DNA of 64,000 nucleotides from Yersinia bercovieri ATCC 43970 (GTDB lineage: Bacteria; Pseudomonadota; Gammaproteobacteria; Enterobacterales; Enterobacteriaceae), in assembly GCF_013282745.1 (NCBI RefSeq), contig NZ_CP054044.1, positions 2,976,001-3,040,000 on the forward strand. The letters run 5' to 3'. Both the position numbers and the translations under genes were made by a program. Positions 37,358-46,271 of the stretch are shown piece after piece (position 1 is the first letter of the stretch; every line of letters begins with the position of its first letter). Under the pieces are notes generated by a model, which worked only from the letters and a program-made list of their open reading frames with translations, had not been told where the DNA came from and ran no database searches.

Positions 37358-38465
37358 AAAGCGCCTCGACAATGGCGCGGATATCTTTTTCATCTGCCGG
37401 GCGCGGGTTGGTGCGCAGGGTGACGTCCGCCAGTGCAGCGGTGATGATCTGCGGAATACACTGCTGCAACTGGCGTTGGTTAACTTTCATCGCCGCCAGC
37501 GGTTGAGGTAATCCGCACTGGCGCTTAAGCTGCTCAATCTGATGAATCAGCTGATTCACCGCGCCGCGATCCTCCCCATTGACGGGGCTGAAATGACATA
37601 ACTTCGCTAACCGCGCATAGCGTTTACGCGCCCGCTCGTCGGCGGCATTAAAGCGGATCACCGGGACTAACAGCAGCGCATTGGCTAAACCGTGAGCGAT
37701 GTGGAACTGACCGCCCAGTTGGTGGGCGATGGCGTGATTGATGCCCAATCCCGCCTGACTGAACGCCATCCCCGCCAGGGTGGAGGCGTTATGCATCTTG
37801 CCTCGGGTTATCAGGCAATCGCCTTGCCGGCAGGCGGTCGGCAGGTGGCGAAACACCAGCTGCACCGCTTTTTCCGCCAGCGCATCGGTAAAATCACTGG
37901 CGCGTGGCGAGACATAGGCTTCCAGCGCATGGGTTAGCACGTCCAGCCCGGTATTGGCGGTGATAGCCGGCGGCAGGGTTACCACCAGTGCCGGATCTAA
38001 AATGGCGATATCCGGGTAGATATCATCATCAAACAGCGGATATTTAATGCTTTTTTCCGGATCGCTTATCACACAAGCGCTGGTGACCTCCGAGCCGGTG
38101 CCGCTGGTGGTGGGGATGGCGATGCAAGTTTCGATCTCCAGCCCCTGCTGGCGGCTAAACCAGACGATAGCTTTGGCGGCATCCAGCGCTGAGCCGCCGC
38201 CAAACCCAATCACCACATCAGGGCGCAGCGCTTGCATCTGCTCAATGCCCTTGACCACGGTGCTGATATTGGGGTCCGGCGTGATGTCGCTGAACAGAGT
38301 GATCTGGTTATCCGCCGCCAGCGCCGCTTTTAAGCGATCCAGTAGCGGCGAGGTGGCGAGAAAGCCGTCGCAGACAATCCAGATTTTGCGCTGCTGGAAA
38401 CGTTGCAGCACCTTGAGGCTGCCCTCCCCGCTATAAATGCGTGTTTGCAGGAAAAAACTCTTCAT
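37350..38465 (-). CDS. pduQ: 1-propanol dehydrogenase
   Basis: An iron-containing group III alcohol dehydrogenase of 371 residues that reduces propionaldehyde to 1-propanol and regenerates NAD inside the microcompartment. NAD-site motifs are GFGGGSALDAAKAIVW and IPTTSGTGSEVTSACVI. The metal-ligand histidines lie in GINHAIAHQLGG and HIAHGLANALLL. It begins 10 bp after pduP ends. Confidence 0.95.
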   Translation of the reverse strand: MKSFFLQTRIYSGEGSLKVLQRFQQRKIWIVCDGFLATSPLLDRLKAALAADNQITLFSDITPDPNISTVVKGIEQMQALRPDVVIGFGGGSALDAAKAIVWFSRQQGLEIETCIAIPTTSGTGSEVTSACVISDPEKSIKYPLFDDDIYPDIAILDPALVVTLPPAITANTGLDVLTHALEAYVSPRASDFTDALAEKAVQLVFRHLPTACRQGDCLITRGKMHNASTLAGMAFSQAGLGINHAIAHQLGGQFHIAHGLANALLLVPVIRFNAADERARKRYARLAKLCHFSPVNGEDRGAVNQLIHQIEQLKRQCGLPQPLAAMKVNQRQLQQCIPQIITAALADVTLRTNPRPADEKDIRAIVEALYE

Positions 38466-38475
38466 ACGTCCTCGC

Positions 38476-39864
38476 TCAGCGAATGGAGAAACCGTTGGTC
38501 AGCACACAGCGACGTTGGCGCGCAAAGGTGCGGGCCGAGGTGGTGCCTTCGCCAGTTGGGGTGGCGATAGTAAAGGTGGTAAAACCCTCGCCACCGACGC
38601 CGATCCCCGCGTAAGAGGGGCCGTTTTTCACAAAAATGGAGGTCTGTAGCAGGCGGGCCGCCAGATTTAGCCGCGAGACATTCTGCGAGTGCATGGTTGC
38701 GGTGTGATGCAGGCCGCCCTCCACTTGCAGCGCCAGTGTCAGAGCTGCATCAAAATCCTTTACCCGCACCACCGGTAACAGCGGCATCAGTTGTTCCGTG
38801 GTCACCAGCGGATCATCACCGGCCACCTCCACCAGCAGCAGGCGCGGGGCTTTGGCTGGGCAGGTGAGACCGGCGGCTTTCAGCAGTTCAAGCGGGCTTT
38901 TGCCCACCAGATTTTTGTTGGCGTGGCCTTGTGGTGTCAGGCAGGCCTTGCGCAGGCTATCGACATCTTGCGGATTGCTGATCAACAGCGCATCGAAGGC
39001 TTGCATCTGCTGCAATAGGCGATCGGCGACACTCTCCACCACAATCAGGCTCTTCTCGGCGATGCAGGGCAGGTTGTAGTCGAAGGATGCGCCGGAGACG
39101 ATATCTTGCGCCGCTTTCGCCAGTTCAGCGGTCTCATCCACCAGACAAGGTGGGTTACCCGCGCCCGCACCAATCACTTTTTTACCGCTCTTCATGCCCA
39201 TCGCCACAATGGCAGGCCCGCCGGTGATCGCCAGCAGGGCAATTTTGTCGTGGGCCATCATCTGTTGGGTGGCCTCGAAGCTCGGTTCTTGCACTGTCAC
39301 CACCAAATTGCGGATGCCGCAACTGTTGAAAATGATCGCTTCGATCTGGGCGATAAGATCCAGTGATACCGCTTTGGCACCGGGATGCGGGCTGAAATAG
39401 ACCGCATTACCGGCAGCCAACATGCTGATGCTGTTATTGATAATGGTTTCAGTGGGGTTAGTGCTGGGGGCGACGGAGCCAATCACGCCAAACGGCGAAT
39501 ATTCGAACAATACCATGCCGCCGTCGCCGGTCAGAGCGGTGGTGGAGAGATCTTCAATGCCGGGGGTATTTTCCAGCGCCGCCTTATTTTTCAGGAATTT
39601 ATCCTCTTTATTGCCCATGCCGGTTTCACTGGCACCGCGCTCAGACAGTGAGGCCAACTGGGGTTTTAGCTGTTGACGCAGGGCGCTAATAATCGCGCTG
39701 CGGGTCTTCATCGGGCTTTGCTGATAGCGCAAAAAGGCGCTATGAGCGGCATTGACTGCTTCATCCACGCTGGCAAAAATGGCGTTGGAGGCAGACGCAG
39801 TAGCAGGCGTCAGTTGCTCGGTGAGGATAGTGCGAATGAGAGATTCAAGGTCATTGGTGTTCAT
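38476..39864 (-). CDS. pduP: CoA-acylating propionaldehyde dehydrogenase
   Basis: Oxidises propionaldehyde to propionyl-CoA with NAD, 462 residues. Residues 1-18 (MNTNDLESLIRTILTEQL) form the amphipathic helix known in this family to target cargo into the shell. The catalytic cysteine is in DYNLPCIAEKSLIVV near residue 270, and the nucleotide loop is in GAGAGNPPCLVDE. Its start ATG overlaps the pduO stop. Confidence 0.96.
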   Translation of the reverse strand: MNTNDLESLIRTILTEQLTPATASASNAIFASVDEAVNAAHSAFLRYQQSPMKTRSAIISALRQQLKPQLASLSERGASETGMGNKEDKFLKNKAALENTPGIEDLSTTALTGDGGMVLFEYSPFGVIGSVAPSTNPTETIINNSISMLAAGNAVYFSPHPGAKAVSLDLIAQIEAIIFNSCGIRNLVVTVQEPSFEATQQMMAHDKIALLAITGGPAIVAMGMKSGKKVIGAGAGNPPCLVDETAELAKAAQDIVSGASFDYNLPCIAEKSLIVVESVADRLLQQMQAFDALLISNPQDVDSLRKACLTPQGHANKNLVGKSPLELLKAAGLTCPAKAPRLLLVEVAGDDPLVTTEQLMPLLPVVRVKDFDAALTLALQVEGGLHHTATMHSQNVSRLNLAARLLQTSIFVKNGPSYAGIGVGGEGFTTFTIATPTGEGTTSARTFARQRRCVLTNGFSIR

Positions 39865-40892
39865 TATTCATTCCTCAGATGTAGAGCCGATATGGCTGCT
39901 TCTGCTATATGCATATCTTGTTCGACGCTACCGCCGCTGATGCCTAAGCCGCCCACCAGCTGGCCGCTACGCCACAGTGGGTAGCCGCCACCAAAACTCA
40001 CCACTTTGCCGCCGGTACTGGCTTCCAGTTGGAACAGATCAGCCCCCGGTTGCACGGCGCTGCTGAGTTGATGAGTGGCGGTTTTCAGGGCGACAGCGGT
40101 CCAGGCTTTTTTCGGTGCCAGTTCGCTGCTGACCAGTAAGGTATCGGGCATACGGTAGGTCATGATGAGGTTGCCGTGGCGGTCAGCCAGTGCCACAACC
40201 ACGGCGATTTTGAGTGTCATTGCAGCCTCAACCGCCAACTTAACCAACTGATGGACATCAGAAAAACCGAGTCCAGCGGTCGTCGGCTGGGTCATTTTTG
40301 GCGCGATGCTAGGATGCGCTGCCTCGGTTGCCGCCAGATAACGGGCCAGCACGGTTTGCGCGGTCTGCTGCAACTGTTGGCGCTGATCCTCATCGCGGGC
40401 CAGGGCATACAGGCAATCGGATAAGCGGTTGAGATACTGCAACAGCACCGGGCGCACTGGCACCTGTTCAGCCAGCTCTATTAGCCGCCGTTCACCGCGC
40501 CGCGCAAGGGTGCGGGCAAAATGTAGACGGCTACCGGCTTCGGTATCACCGGGCAGAATAAAACCTTTGACCGGCGGCAACTGCGCCATGCAGCGGTCAA
40601 CTGCCCGCTCCAGCGCCTGAATATCCTGCTCACTGATGCTTTTGCGCCCGACCGGCGGGGTGTCGCTATCTTCGCTGGCTAATTCAGCGCTGAAATAGAA
40701 CAGCTGATGTTGTACGGCATCCAGTAGCTGGCGGTTCTCCTCGCCTTGCGTCACACGGGCGCATAGGCTCAGCGCGGCGTTAAGTTCATCCAGCGTGCCG
40801 TAGGTCTCCACCCGTGGGTGGCTCTTTTTCACCCGTTGACCGGTGAATAGGGTAGTGGTCCCCGCATCGCCGGTTTTGGTATAGATGCTCAT
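39864..40892 (-). CDS. pduO: PduO: ATP:cob(I)alamin adenosyltransferase with GlcG-like C-terminal domain
   Basis: Makes adenosylcobalamin for the diol dehydratase. Residues 1-190 are the adenosyltransferase: IYTKTGDAGTTTLFTGQRVKKS, YGTLDELNAALSL and the helical ATP site FILPGDTEAGSRLHFARTLARRGERR. Residues 205-342 are the DUF336/GlcG-like domain (VKLAVEAAMTLKIAVVVALAD, FGGGYPLWRSGQLVGGLGISGG), which binds heme in homologues. The length of 342 is normal for the two-domain form. It starts after a 34-bp gap from pduN. Confidence 0.95.
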   Translation of the reverse strand: MSIYTKTGDAGTTTLFTGQRVKKSHPRVETYGTLDELNAALSLCARVTQGEENRQLLDAVQHQLFYFSAELASEDSDTPPVGRKSISEQDIQALERAVDRCMAQLPPVKGFILPGDTEAGSRLHFARTLARRGERRLIELAEQVPVRPVLLQYLNRLSDCLYALARDEDQRQQLQQTAQTVLARYLAATEAAHPSIAPKMTQPTTAGLGFSDVHQLVKLAVEAAMTLKIAVVVALADRHGNLIMTYRMPDTLLVSSELAPKKAWTAVALKTATHQLSSAVQPGADLFQLEASTGGKVVSFGGGYPLWRSGQLVGGLGISGGSVEQDMHIAEAAISALHLRNE

Positions 40893-40926
40893 AAAATCAC
40901 CGTTAACTCAGTCAGATCACTGATCA

Positions 40927-41202
40927 TCAGTAAGAACACTCATCGACGATGGCGACAATCGCCAGATCGATGGCATCATTCGGCTCGGCAAAGACGCGCC
41001 TGGCACTGGAGCCTCCCGCCAGTAGCACCAGCTCTCCTTGACCCGCGCCGACGGAGTCGACCGCCACCTCATCTGGGGTTTTGCTGTCGGGCGGTAATGA
41101 GCCGTCACCGGCGACACGGCGCACCAGTAGCAGCTTCTTACCAATCAGCGTCGGCGATTTTTGCGTTGAGACCACGGAACCTACCACTCTGGCCAGTTGC
41201 AT
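40927..41202 (-). CDS. pduN: PduN pentameric vertex protein (BMV)
   Basis: A 91-residue EutN/CcmL-family protein that closes the corners of the microcompartment shell. [49 protein letters not shown] and [10 protein letters not shown] are typical of the family. It begins 3 bp after the pduM stop; the gap to pduO is longer than other gaps in this block but shows no signal. Confidence 0.95.
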   Translation of the reverse strand: MQLARVVGSVVSTQKSPTLIGKKLLLVRRVAGDGSLPPDSKTPDEVAVDSVGAGQGELVLLAGGSSARRVFAEPNDAIDLAIVAIVDECSY

Positions 41203-41205
41203 GAT

Positions 41206-41703
41206 TTACTCCTGCCTTAACAGTTGAATGTGACGGGCTGACAGGGTGTCCTGTGCCAGCGGTGTAACCAGCGTGTGGGCATCAATCAGCAGCCAGCTGG
41301 GGTCGAGGGTGGCAATATCGCGATAGCTCAACACCTTGCCTGCGTGTAGCCGTACCGCGACCCCCTGACTGTCGCTAAAACTCAGCGGCAATGGGCGCAG
41401 TGCGGCGGCGGGCAGGGCCGCTAGCAGTTGGCGGTGCAAGCTGATATGCACTTTCATACCCCATGACCACGCCTCGTGCAGTGCCATGACCGCCGGGCAG
41501 TGGCTATCGGAGTGCGCCAGGCGGTGCATAAATGCCAAATCCGGCAACATTAGATGTAGCGTGGCATGGTGGACGAAGACCCATGAGTCAAGCCCGGCGC
41601 GCAACTGAGGCAGCAGCAAGGCGTGAACCCGCCGTTCACGCTCGGTCAACCGCGTGACAATCTGGCTGACCAGTTGTTCGGTTTGCGCCTGAGTCAGATT
41701 CAT
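41206..41703 (-). CDS. pduM: PduM, microcompartment assembly protein
   Basis: A 165-residue protein found only in pdu-type operons and needed for shell formation in Salmonella; its biochemical action is not known to me. It begins MNLTQAQTEQLVSQIVTRLT, an amphipathic helix like those on encapsulated cargo. The rest shows no motif I can name. It overlaps pduL by 4 nt and is followed directly by pduN. The call rests mainly on position and length. Confidence 0.85.
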   Translation of the reverse strand: MNLTQAQTEQLVSQIVTRLTERERRVHALLLPQLRAGLDSWVFVHHATLHLMLPDLAFMHRLAHSDSHCPAVMALHEAWSWGMKVHISLHRQLLAALPAAALRPLPLSFSDSQGVAVRLHAGKVLSYRDIATLDPSWLLIDAHTLVTPLAQDTLSARHIQLLRQE

Positions 41704-42347
41704 GGCTGTGTTGTCCGTGGTGGCGTGAGTAGTGTGGCAAACGCCGCCGGATCATCCGCGCCTGCGGCATTGGCCTCGTCGGTGTCGATGTGCATCTCCA
41801 GTTTCATTTGCGGTGAAACGCGGATCGCCACATCATCCATAATCAGCCGACGGCCACTGCCGTGAATCGCCACTTGTACCCGGTCACCGTGCTTGACCCG
41901 ATAGATAAGGGCATCCAGCGGCGACATATGAATGTGCCGTAGTGCCACAATCACCCCATGGGGCAACTCCACTGCGCCGTAAGGGCTGACCAACCGTATC
42001 GCCGCTGTCCCCTCCAGATTGCCGGACATGCGCAGTGGTGCATTGATCCCCAGTGTGCGGGCATCGGTGCGGGAGATCTCCACCTGGCTTTGGTTACGTA
42101 ACGGCCCCAGAATGCGGACGTTTTTTAAGCTGCCTTTCGGCCCGACCAGGGTCACTGTCTGTTCGGCGGCATACTGACCGGGCTGGTGTAGCGCTTTTTT
42201 TTCAATGAGCGGCTGCTCGGGGAACAGCCGTTGGTAGTCCTGCGCTGAGAGATGCAGGTGTCGGTTGGAAACCCCAAGTGGGATCGGACGAAGACGCATT
42301 TCGTCGAGGATCTTACTGACGACGGGTTCCAGTAACGCTTTTTCCAT
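41700..42347 (-). CDS. pduL: PduL phosphotransacylase
   Basis: Converts propionyl-CoA and phosphate to propionyl-phosphate and recycles CoA within the compartment. The 215-residue protein opens with a targeting helix (MEKALLEPVVSKILDEM) and has zinc-ligand histidines in PLGVSNRHLHLS and IVALRHIHMSPLDALIYRV, the two barrel domains of the PduL family unrelated to Pta. It overlaps pduK by 1 nt and pduM by 4 nt. Confidence 0.96.
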   Translation of the reverse strand: MEKALLEPVVSKILDEMRLRPIPLGVSNRHLHLSAQDYQRLFPEQPLIEKKALHQPGQYAAEQTVTLVGPKGSLKNVRILGPLRNQSQVEISRTDARTLGINAPLRMSGNLEGTAAIRLVSPYGAVELPHGVIVALRHIHMSPLDALIYRVKHGDRVQVAIHGSGRRLIMDDVAIRVSPQMKLEMHIDTDEANAAGADDPAAFATLLTPPRTTQP

Positions 42348-42967
42348 CAGACTTTTCCTCGTTTACCCAAGTGGATGCAGCGAAAGCGAGGCTCACCTTT
42401 ATGGCGTCGGCAAGCCGGGTCGAGGCAGAGATTACAGCTCACACGAGGAGCTGACAGGGCCTCACTTTCTCTCTTGCTGTTATCTAAACTGTGATTGTCT
42501 GCGCTGTTGGTATCTATATCTGCCAATGTGCCGGGTGCATCGTCGGTGGCAGTGTCAGCCGCGGTAGGAGCATCGGCTTCCTCTGTCTCCTCGGTGGCGG
42601 GTGTCGCGGTCATCGCCTCCTCGGCGCTGGCAATTTCCGCCGATTCGCTCGCTTTTTCAGCTTTAGCGGGCACTTCGGCGGAGGTTTCAGCGGCGGGTGC
42701 CTGCCAATAGGCCATCAGGCTATCTGCCGGACGAGCCAGTACTGCACGAGAAACCAAACCCTGATGCTGTTCGGCAAAGGCGGCACCGGTACTGATTGCC
42801 GCCTGAACTGAGGCCACATCACCGGTCAGGCGGATTAACATCCAGCCGGAGCCGTTGGTTTTTTCTATGCCGATCAGCTTAACGGAGGCGGCTTTCGCCA
42901 TGGTATCCGCCGCGCCGATAGCCAGCGCTAGACCGCTAACTTCAAGTAAACCCAGTGACGTTTTCAC
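42347..42967 (-). CDS. pduK: PduK shell protein with acidic linker and cysteine-rich tail
   Basis: A BMC-domain shell protein of 206 residues, longer than the roughly 160 of Salmonella PduK. Residues 1-90 are the BMC domain (MKTSLGLLEVSGLALAIGAA). Residues 95-175 form a low-complexity linker rich in Ala, Glu, Asp, Ser and Thr. The last 30 residues hold CNLCLDPACRRHKGEPRFRC, a CX2CX4CX10C pattern able to bind an Fe-S cluster or zinc. The extra length lies in the linker. It follows pduJ after 21 bp. Confidence 0.93.
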   Translation of the reverse strand: MKTSLGLLEVSGLALAIGAADTMAKAASVKLIGIEKTNGSGWMLIRLTGDVASVQAAISTGAAFAEQHQGLVSRAVLARPADSLMAYWQAPAAETSAEVPAKAEKASESAEIASAEEAMTATPATEETEEADAPTAADTATDDAPGTLADIDTNSADNHSLDNSKRESEALSAPRVSCNLCLDPACRRHKGEPRFRCIHLGKRGKV

Positions 42968-42988
42968 GCTGTGCTCCTCGTCTTACCC

Positions 42989-43264
42989 TTAGGCAGAGGT
43001 CGGTAAAATGGCTTCTACATCACTGTGCGGGCGCGGGATCACGTGGCAGGAGGTCAATTCACCTACCGCGCTGGCCGCCGCAGAGCCAGCATCGACTGCC
43101 GCTTTAACTGCGCCGACATCACCGCGCACCATCACAGTGACCAGGCCGGAGCCTATTTTTTCGTAGCCCACCAGTTGGACGTTGGCAGATTTGACCATGG
43201 CGTCAGCTGCTTCGATGGCGGCGACCAGACCTTTGGTTTCGATGAGTCCAAGTGCATTATTCAT
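42989..43264 (-). CDS. pduJ: PduJ major shell protein (BMC)
   Basis: A 91-residue hexameric BMC protein that tiles the shell facets. [40 protein letters not shown] and [17 protein letters not shown] are nearly identical to PduA of the same locus. The pore loop KIGSGLV is intact. The gap before it, towards pduH (43265-43420), contains a palindromic repeat. Confidence 0.97.
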   Translation of the reverse strand: MNNALGLIETKGLVAAIEAADAMVKSANVQLVGYEKIGSGLVTVMVRGDVGAVKAAVDAGSAAASAVGELTSCHVIPRPHSDVEAILPTSA

Positions 43265-43308
43265 AAATTTGATTTCCTTGTTATAAAGTAAGGGCTATCT
43301 TGTTTGCC

Positions 43309-43405
43309 ATTTTGAACTCGGGCCGTGCTCGCCATCCTCACGTACTGCGTGTACGCTCCGGTGGCTGTGCGGCTTGCCGAGTCCAAACTGCCTGCACCGA
43401 TAACG
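43309..43405. repeat. Dispersed palindromic repeat, family 1, copy B, inside the pdu operon
   Basis: The second copy of the element at 16829-16921. ACTCGG at 43317-43322 pairs with CCGAGT at 43378-43383, and the centre has CCTCACGTACTGCGTGTACG. It fills the 156-bp gap between pduH and pduJ, where neighbouring genes of the operon are otherwise packed tightly. It could act as an mRNA-stabilising or attenuating hairpin just upstream of the shell genes. Confidence 0.82.
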
Positions 43406-43420
43406 CCCTTCGATTTGGGA

Positions 43421-43762
43421 TCACTTAAACGGTAAACCTTTCACTAACCGGGCGGCGTTGTTACCGAGCCGCCGTAATTGCTCTGCGTCTTGCTCCCGCG
43501 CCTGCCGAAATAGCGGGCTGGCGGGGGGTAAATTACGGAAATGCACCAGCACTTCGTCGGCAGAACAGGCCAGCCCCACCAATAACGGGGAGCGGGTGGC
43601 GGCTTGCCAGGCGCGTTGTGTTGCATCGCCGTCGTCGTCTTGTTGCCACTGCCAGGGAATACCCTCCTCCTCAATACCCAGCAACACTTGATGCCAGACG
43701 GCCTCGGGGGTTGGCGTGGTGAGGCTAATCACGATGGCGGGGGCGTCATGGGTGAAATTCAT
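43421..43762 (-). CDS. pduH: Diol dehydratase reactivase small subunit
   Basis: The 113-residue beta subunit of the reactivating factor that removes damaged cobalamin from PduCDE. It has PAIVISLTTPTPEAVWHQVLL at the N terminus, LGIEEEGIPW and a C-terminal LGNNAARLVKGLPFK, as in DdrB/PduH. It overlaps pduG by 1 nt. Confidence 0.94.
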   Translation of the reverse strand: MNFTHDAPAIVISLTTPTPEAVWHQVLLGIEEEGIPWQWQQDDDGDATQRAWQAATRSPLLVGLACSADEVLVHFRNLPPASPLFRQAREQDAEQLRRLGNNAARLVKGLPFK

Positions 43763-45591
43763 CAGTGACTCTCCCGCTGATAAGCCAGAATCAAGCCGGT
43801 TGCCACGGCATTACGTGGGCCTTCACTGGCGCGGATGTTGCCGCGACCCGCTACCAACTTGTAGTGGGAGAGGGCGTCGGTGACCAATTGCGGGATCTCG
43901 AAGTCCAGCGACGAGCCGCCGACCAGCACCACGAAGGGGATGTCGCGGATATTGCCGGTTGGGCTGACCTGGCGCAGGGCGCGCAGCGCATTGGTGACAA
44001 ACACCCGCTGTTTGGCGGAGCGGCGAATATTGCGGACTTTTTCCAGTGCGTAATCACCCGGCAGTGGCACCAAACCTTCCGGTTTGACCACCACCAGTCG
44101 GGCAAAAACTTCTGGCGCCAGCGGTTGTGGGAAGAACTGAACACTGCCGTCTTCGTGGCGCAGATGGAACAGACTTTCCACTTTGGCGAGCGGATACTTT
44201 TTGATCTCCTCGGCCAGATAGCGGTCTTGCAGATCCAGTTCCGAGGCGATGATCATCGTCACCATGTCGCCCGCCCCTGCCAGATGAGTGGCGACGATTT
44301 GCCCTTGGGCATTGATGATGGAGGCATCGGTAGAACCTGCCCCCAAGTCGAGGATGGCGAGTGGCCGCCGTGTCCCTGGTGTGGTCAGCGCGCCGAGTAT
44401 CGCCGCTTCGGCCTCCGCCCCCCCAATCTGTACATCAATGCCCAAGGTTTTTTCGATCTCACTGGCGATATGCGCCATTTGCAGGCGGTCAGATTTCACC
44501 ATTGAGGCGATACCGACCGCTTGCTCAAGGGAGAACTCGCCCGCCAGACCACCAATGACATTGACAGGCACCGCCGTGTCGACGGCCAGCAAATCTTGAA
44601 TGAAGATCTCACTGGTCGGTTTGTTGGTCAGTTCCGCCATGGTCTGGCGCACGTGTTCGAGCATGCCGCCGATATTGGTGCCCGCTTCACCGCTGACATT
44701 GTCCAGATGGCGCAAGCTGTTAACCGCCGACATAATGGCTTCGCTGCCGGTAGCGACATCTACCCGCACTGTGCGGCCCTCGGCGAATAGCTCCAGATGA
44801 CCCGCCGGTATCGAGCGCGCTTTAACGTCCCCCTCCGGCGTCTTCACCACCACCGCTGAACGTGTGCCAATCAAGGCGCGCGCCACCGGAACAATGTTTT
44901 TGGTCTCTTCGGCGCTGAGTTCAAATACCGTGGCAATGCCATAAGGGTTAGAGAGGGTTTCAATCACCTGACCCGGCATGGCAACTTCCACCGCCGCCAA
45001 CATGCCCATCGGGATACGGTCGATATGCAGCACCTCATCGACGATCGGCAGTGGGTGGCTGAGGCGATTACTGACCAAGACCCCATCGTCTCGTTGCAAG
45101 ATAATCGCCGTGATGCGGTATCCGGCCCGGTTGGCGGCATTGACGACCGCCGCAACATCAGCAAAATCGACCGCCGATGGCACTACCAGAATGTAGGGTT
45201 GGGCAGGATCACGGGTGATCAGCTCATCAAGGGTGATGGTCAGCCCGACCCCTAACCCCAGTCCACCGGGGGTTTTCGGGTTGTGGCCGATCATGGTGGA
45301 TTCAGTGATGATGGTTTCAGTGATGGTTTCCATCGCCACATCACCAATCACTGGCGTTGCCTCGTTGATGCGGATCAGACTGATATTGCCCAGCGCAATA
45401 CCGGCCTTTTCCACCAACATTGTCAGCGCTTTGTTGATGCCGAAAATGTTACGTTGCGTCCCCTTGATACCGGTCGTTTCGGTCAAGGCGCTGGTGACAA
45501 ATTGCAACTGGCCGTCAGCCGCGCATTGTGCCAGTGCCACTTCCGTTGATGAGTTGCCGATATCCACACCGACGATGTAATCCATATTCAA
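43762..45591 (-). CDS. pduG: Diol dehydratase reactivase large subunit
   Basis: A 609-residue chaperone-like ATPase of the actin/Hsp70 fold. YIVGVDIGNSSTEVALAQ is the first phosphate loop and AILDLGAGSTDASIINAQG the second. GGLGLGVGLTITLDEL, VIGGLAGEFSLEQAVGIA and FVVLVGGSSLDFEIPQLV follow as in DdrA. With PduH it exchanges inactive cobalamin for adenosylcobalamin in an ATP-dependent manner. A 140-bp gap with an inverted-repeat element precedes it. Confidence 0.97.
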   Translation of the reverse strand: MNMDYIVGVDIGNSSTEVALAQCAADGQLQFVTSALTETTGIKGTQRNIFGINKALTMLVEKAGIALGNISLIRINEATPVIGDVAMETITETIITESTMIGHNPKTPGGLGLGVGLTITLDELITRDPAQPYILVVPSAVDFADVAAVVNAANRAGYRITAIILQRDDGVLVSNRLSHPLPIVDEVLHIDRIPMGMLAAVEVAMPGQVIETLSNPYGIATVFELSAEETKNIVPVARALIGTRSAVVVKTPEGDVKARSIPAGHLELFAEGRTVRVDVATGSEAIMSAVNSLRHLDNVSGEAGTNIGGMLEHVRQTMAELTNKPTSEIFIQDLLAVDTAVPVNVIGGLAGEFSLEQAVGIASMVKSDRLQMAHIASEIEKTLGIDVQIGGAEAEAAILGALTTPGTRRPLAILDLGAGSTDASIINAQGQIVATHLAGAGDMVTMIIASELDLQDRYLAEEIKKYPLAKVESLFHLRHEDGSVQFFPQPLAPEVFARLVVVKPEGLVPLPGDYALEKVRNIRRSAKQRVFVTNALRALRQVSPTGNIRDIPFVVLVGGSSLDFEIPQLVTDALSHYKLVAGRGNIRASEGPRNAVATGLILAYQRESH

Positions 45592-45602
45592 TCCCCTTCA
45601 TC

Positions 45603-45703
45603 TTTCAATTTGCAGCGGTGTTGGCTGCGTTCACTCACCCCAGTCACTGAGTTGAGTCAGCTCCCGGGGCTTCTTTCTCTTGCCGCCTACCTGCAACTTG
45701 AAA
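45603..45703. repeat. Short inverted-repeat-bounded element between pduE and pduG
   Basis: TTTCAATTTGCAG at 45603-45615 and CTGCAACTTGAAA at 45691-45703 are inverted repeats matching at 12 of 13 positions and enclose about 75 bp that include CTCACCCCAGTCACTGAGTT. I recall the same sequence as a frequent intergenic element in Yersinia genomes, but only one copy lies in this window. No protein is encoded, so it is miniature-element-like or a palindromic intergenic unit. Confidence 0.65.
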
Positions 45704-45732
45704 TCTATTGGGTATAACAATTAATTGATGAA

Positions 45733-46257
45733 TTAATCGTCGCCTTTCAGTTTTTTACGCTGAACATACAAAACGGCAGCTTCGCGCACGAAGGCGGCGC
45801 AGATAGTCGCTTGGTAAGTTTTTTCCAGATCATCGGCAATGGCGTTCAGCTCCTCTTTGCTTGAGCGGAAAGGGCGCAGGGCGTTGTAGATATCCAGCAC
45901 CTTGTCATCCGGTACTGCGGTCAACTCAGCGGCACGCTCGAAGTTCATTGCTAGCAGCGGGCGGCCCGCGTCTTTGGCAATGGAGGCTTGAATGCGCAGG
46001 ATTTCCGGGGTAATGCGCAAATCCTGTGAGGTGACACTGCCGTTCAACACGTTAGCCAGCGTCAGATCATCCAGCGTTTTATTGGTGGCGGTTTTCACCC
46101 AATCAGGGTGTTTGTTTGCCAGTGGATAATCTGAGACTTTGGCATCACTGCGCGAACTGGCCGCCGGTGCTGGACAAGCTGCTGGCGCTTGGCCTTGCAG
46201 GCTGTTCATCTTGTTCAGCACATCGCGAACCATGGATTCAATAGCTTCGGAATTCAT
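45733..46257 (-). CDS. pduE: Propanediol dehydratase small subunit
   Basis: The 174-residue gamma subunit of the adenosylcobalamin-dependent diol dehydratase. The N-terminal helix MNSEAIESMVRDVLNKMNSL is the shell-targeting type. It is followed by a Pro/Ala-rich spacer and then DYPLANKHPDWVKTATNK and DKVLDIYNALRPFRSSKEEL of the catalytic core. It starts 14 bp after pduD. Confidence 0.97.
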   Translation of the reverse strand: MNSEAIESMVRDVLNKMNSLQGQAPAACPAPAASSRSDAKVSDYPLANKHPDWVKTATNKTLDDLTLANVLNGSVTSQDLRITPEILRIQASIAKDAGRPLLAMNFERAAELTAVPDDKVLDIYNALRPFRSSKEELNAIADDLEKTYQATICAAFVREAAVLYVQRKKLKGDD

Positions 46258-46271
46258 TGTGTTTTCCTTTG

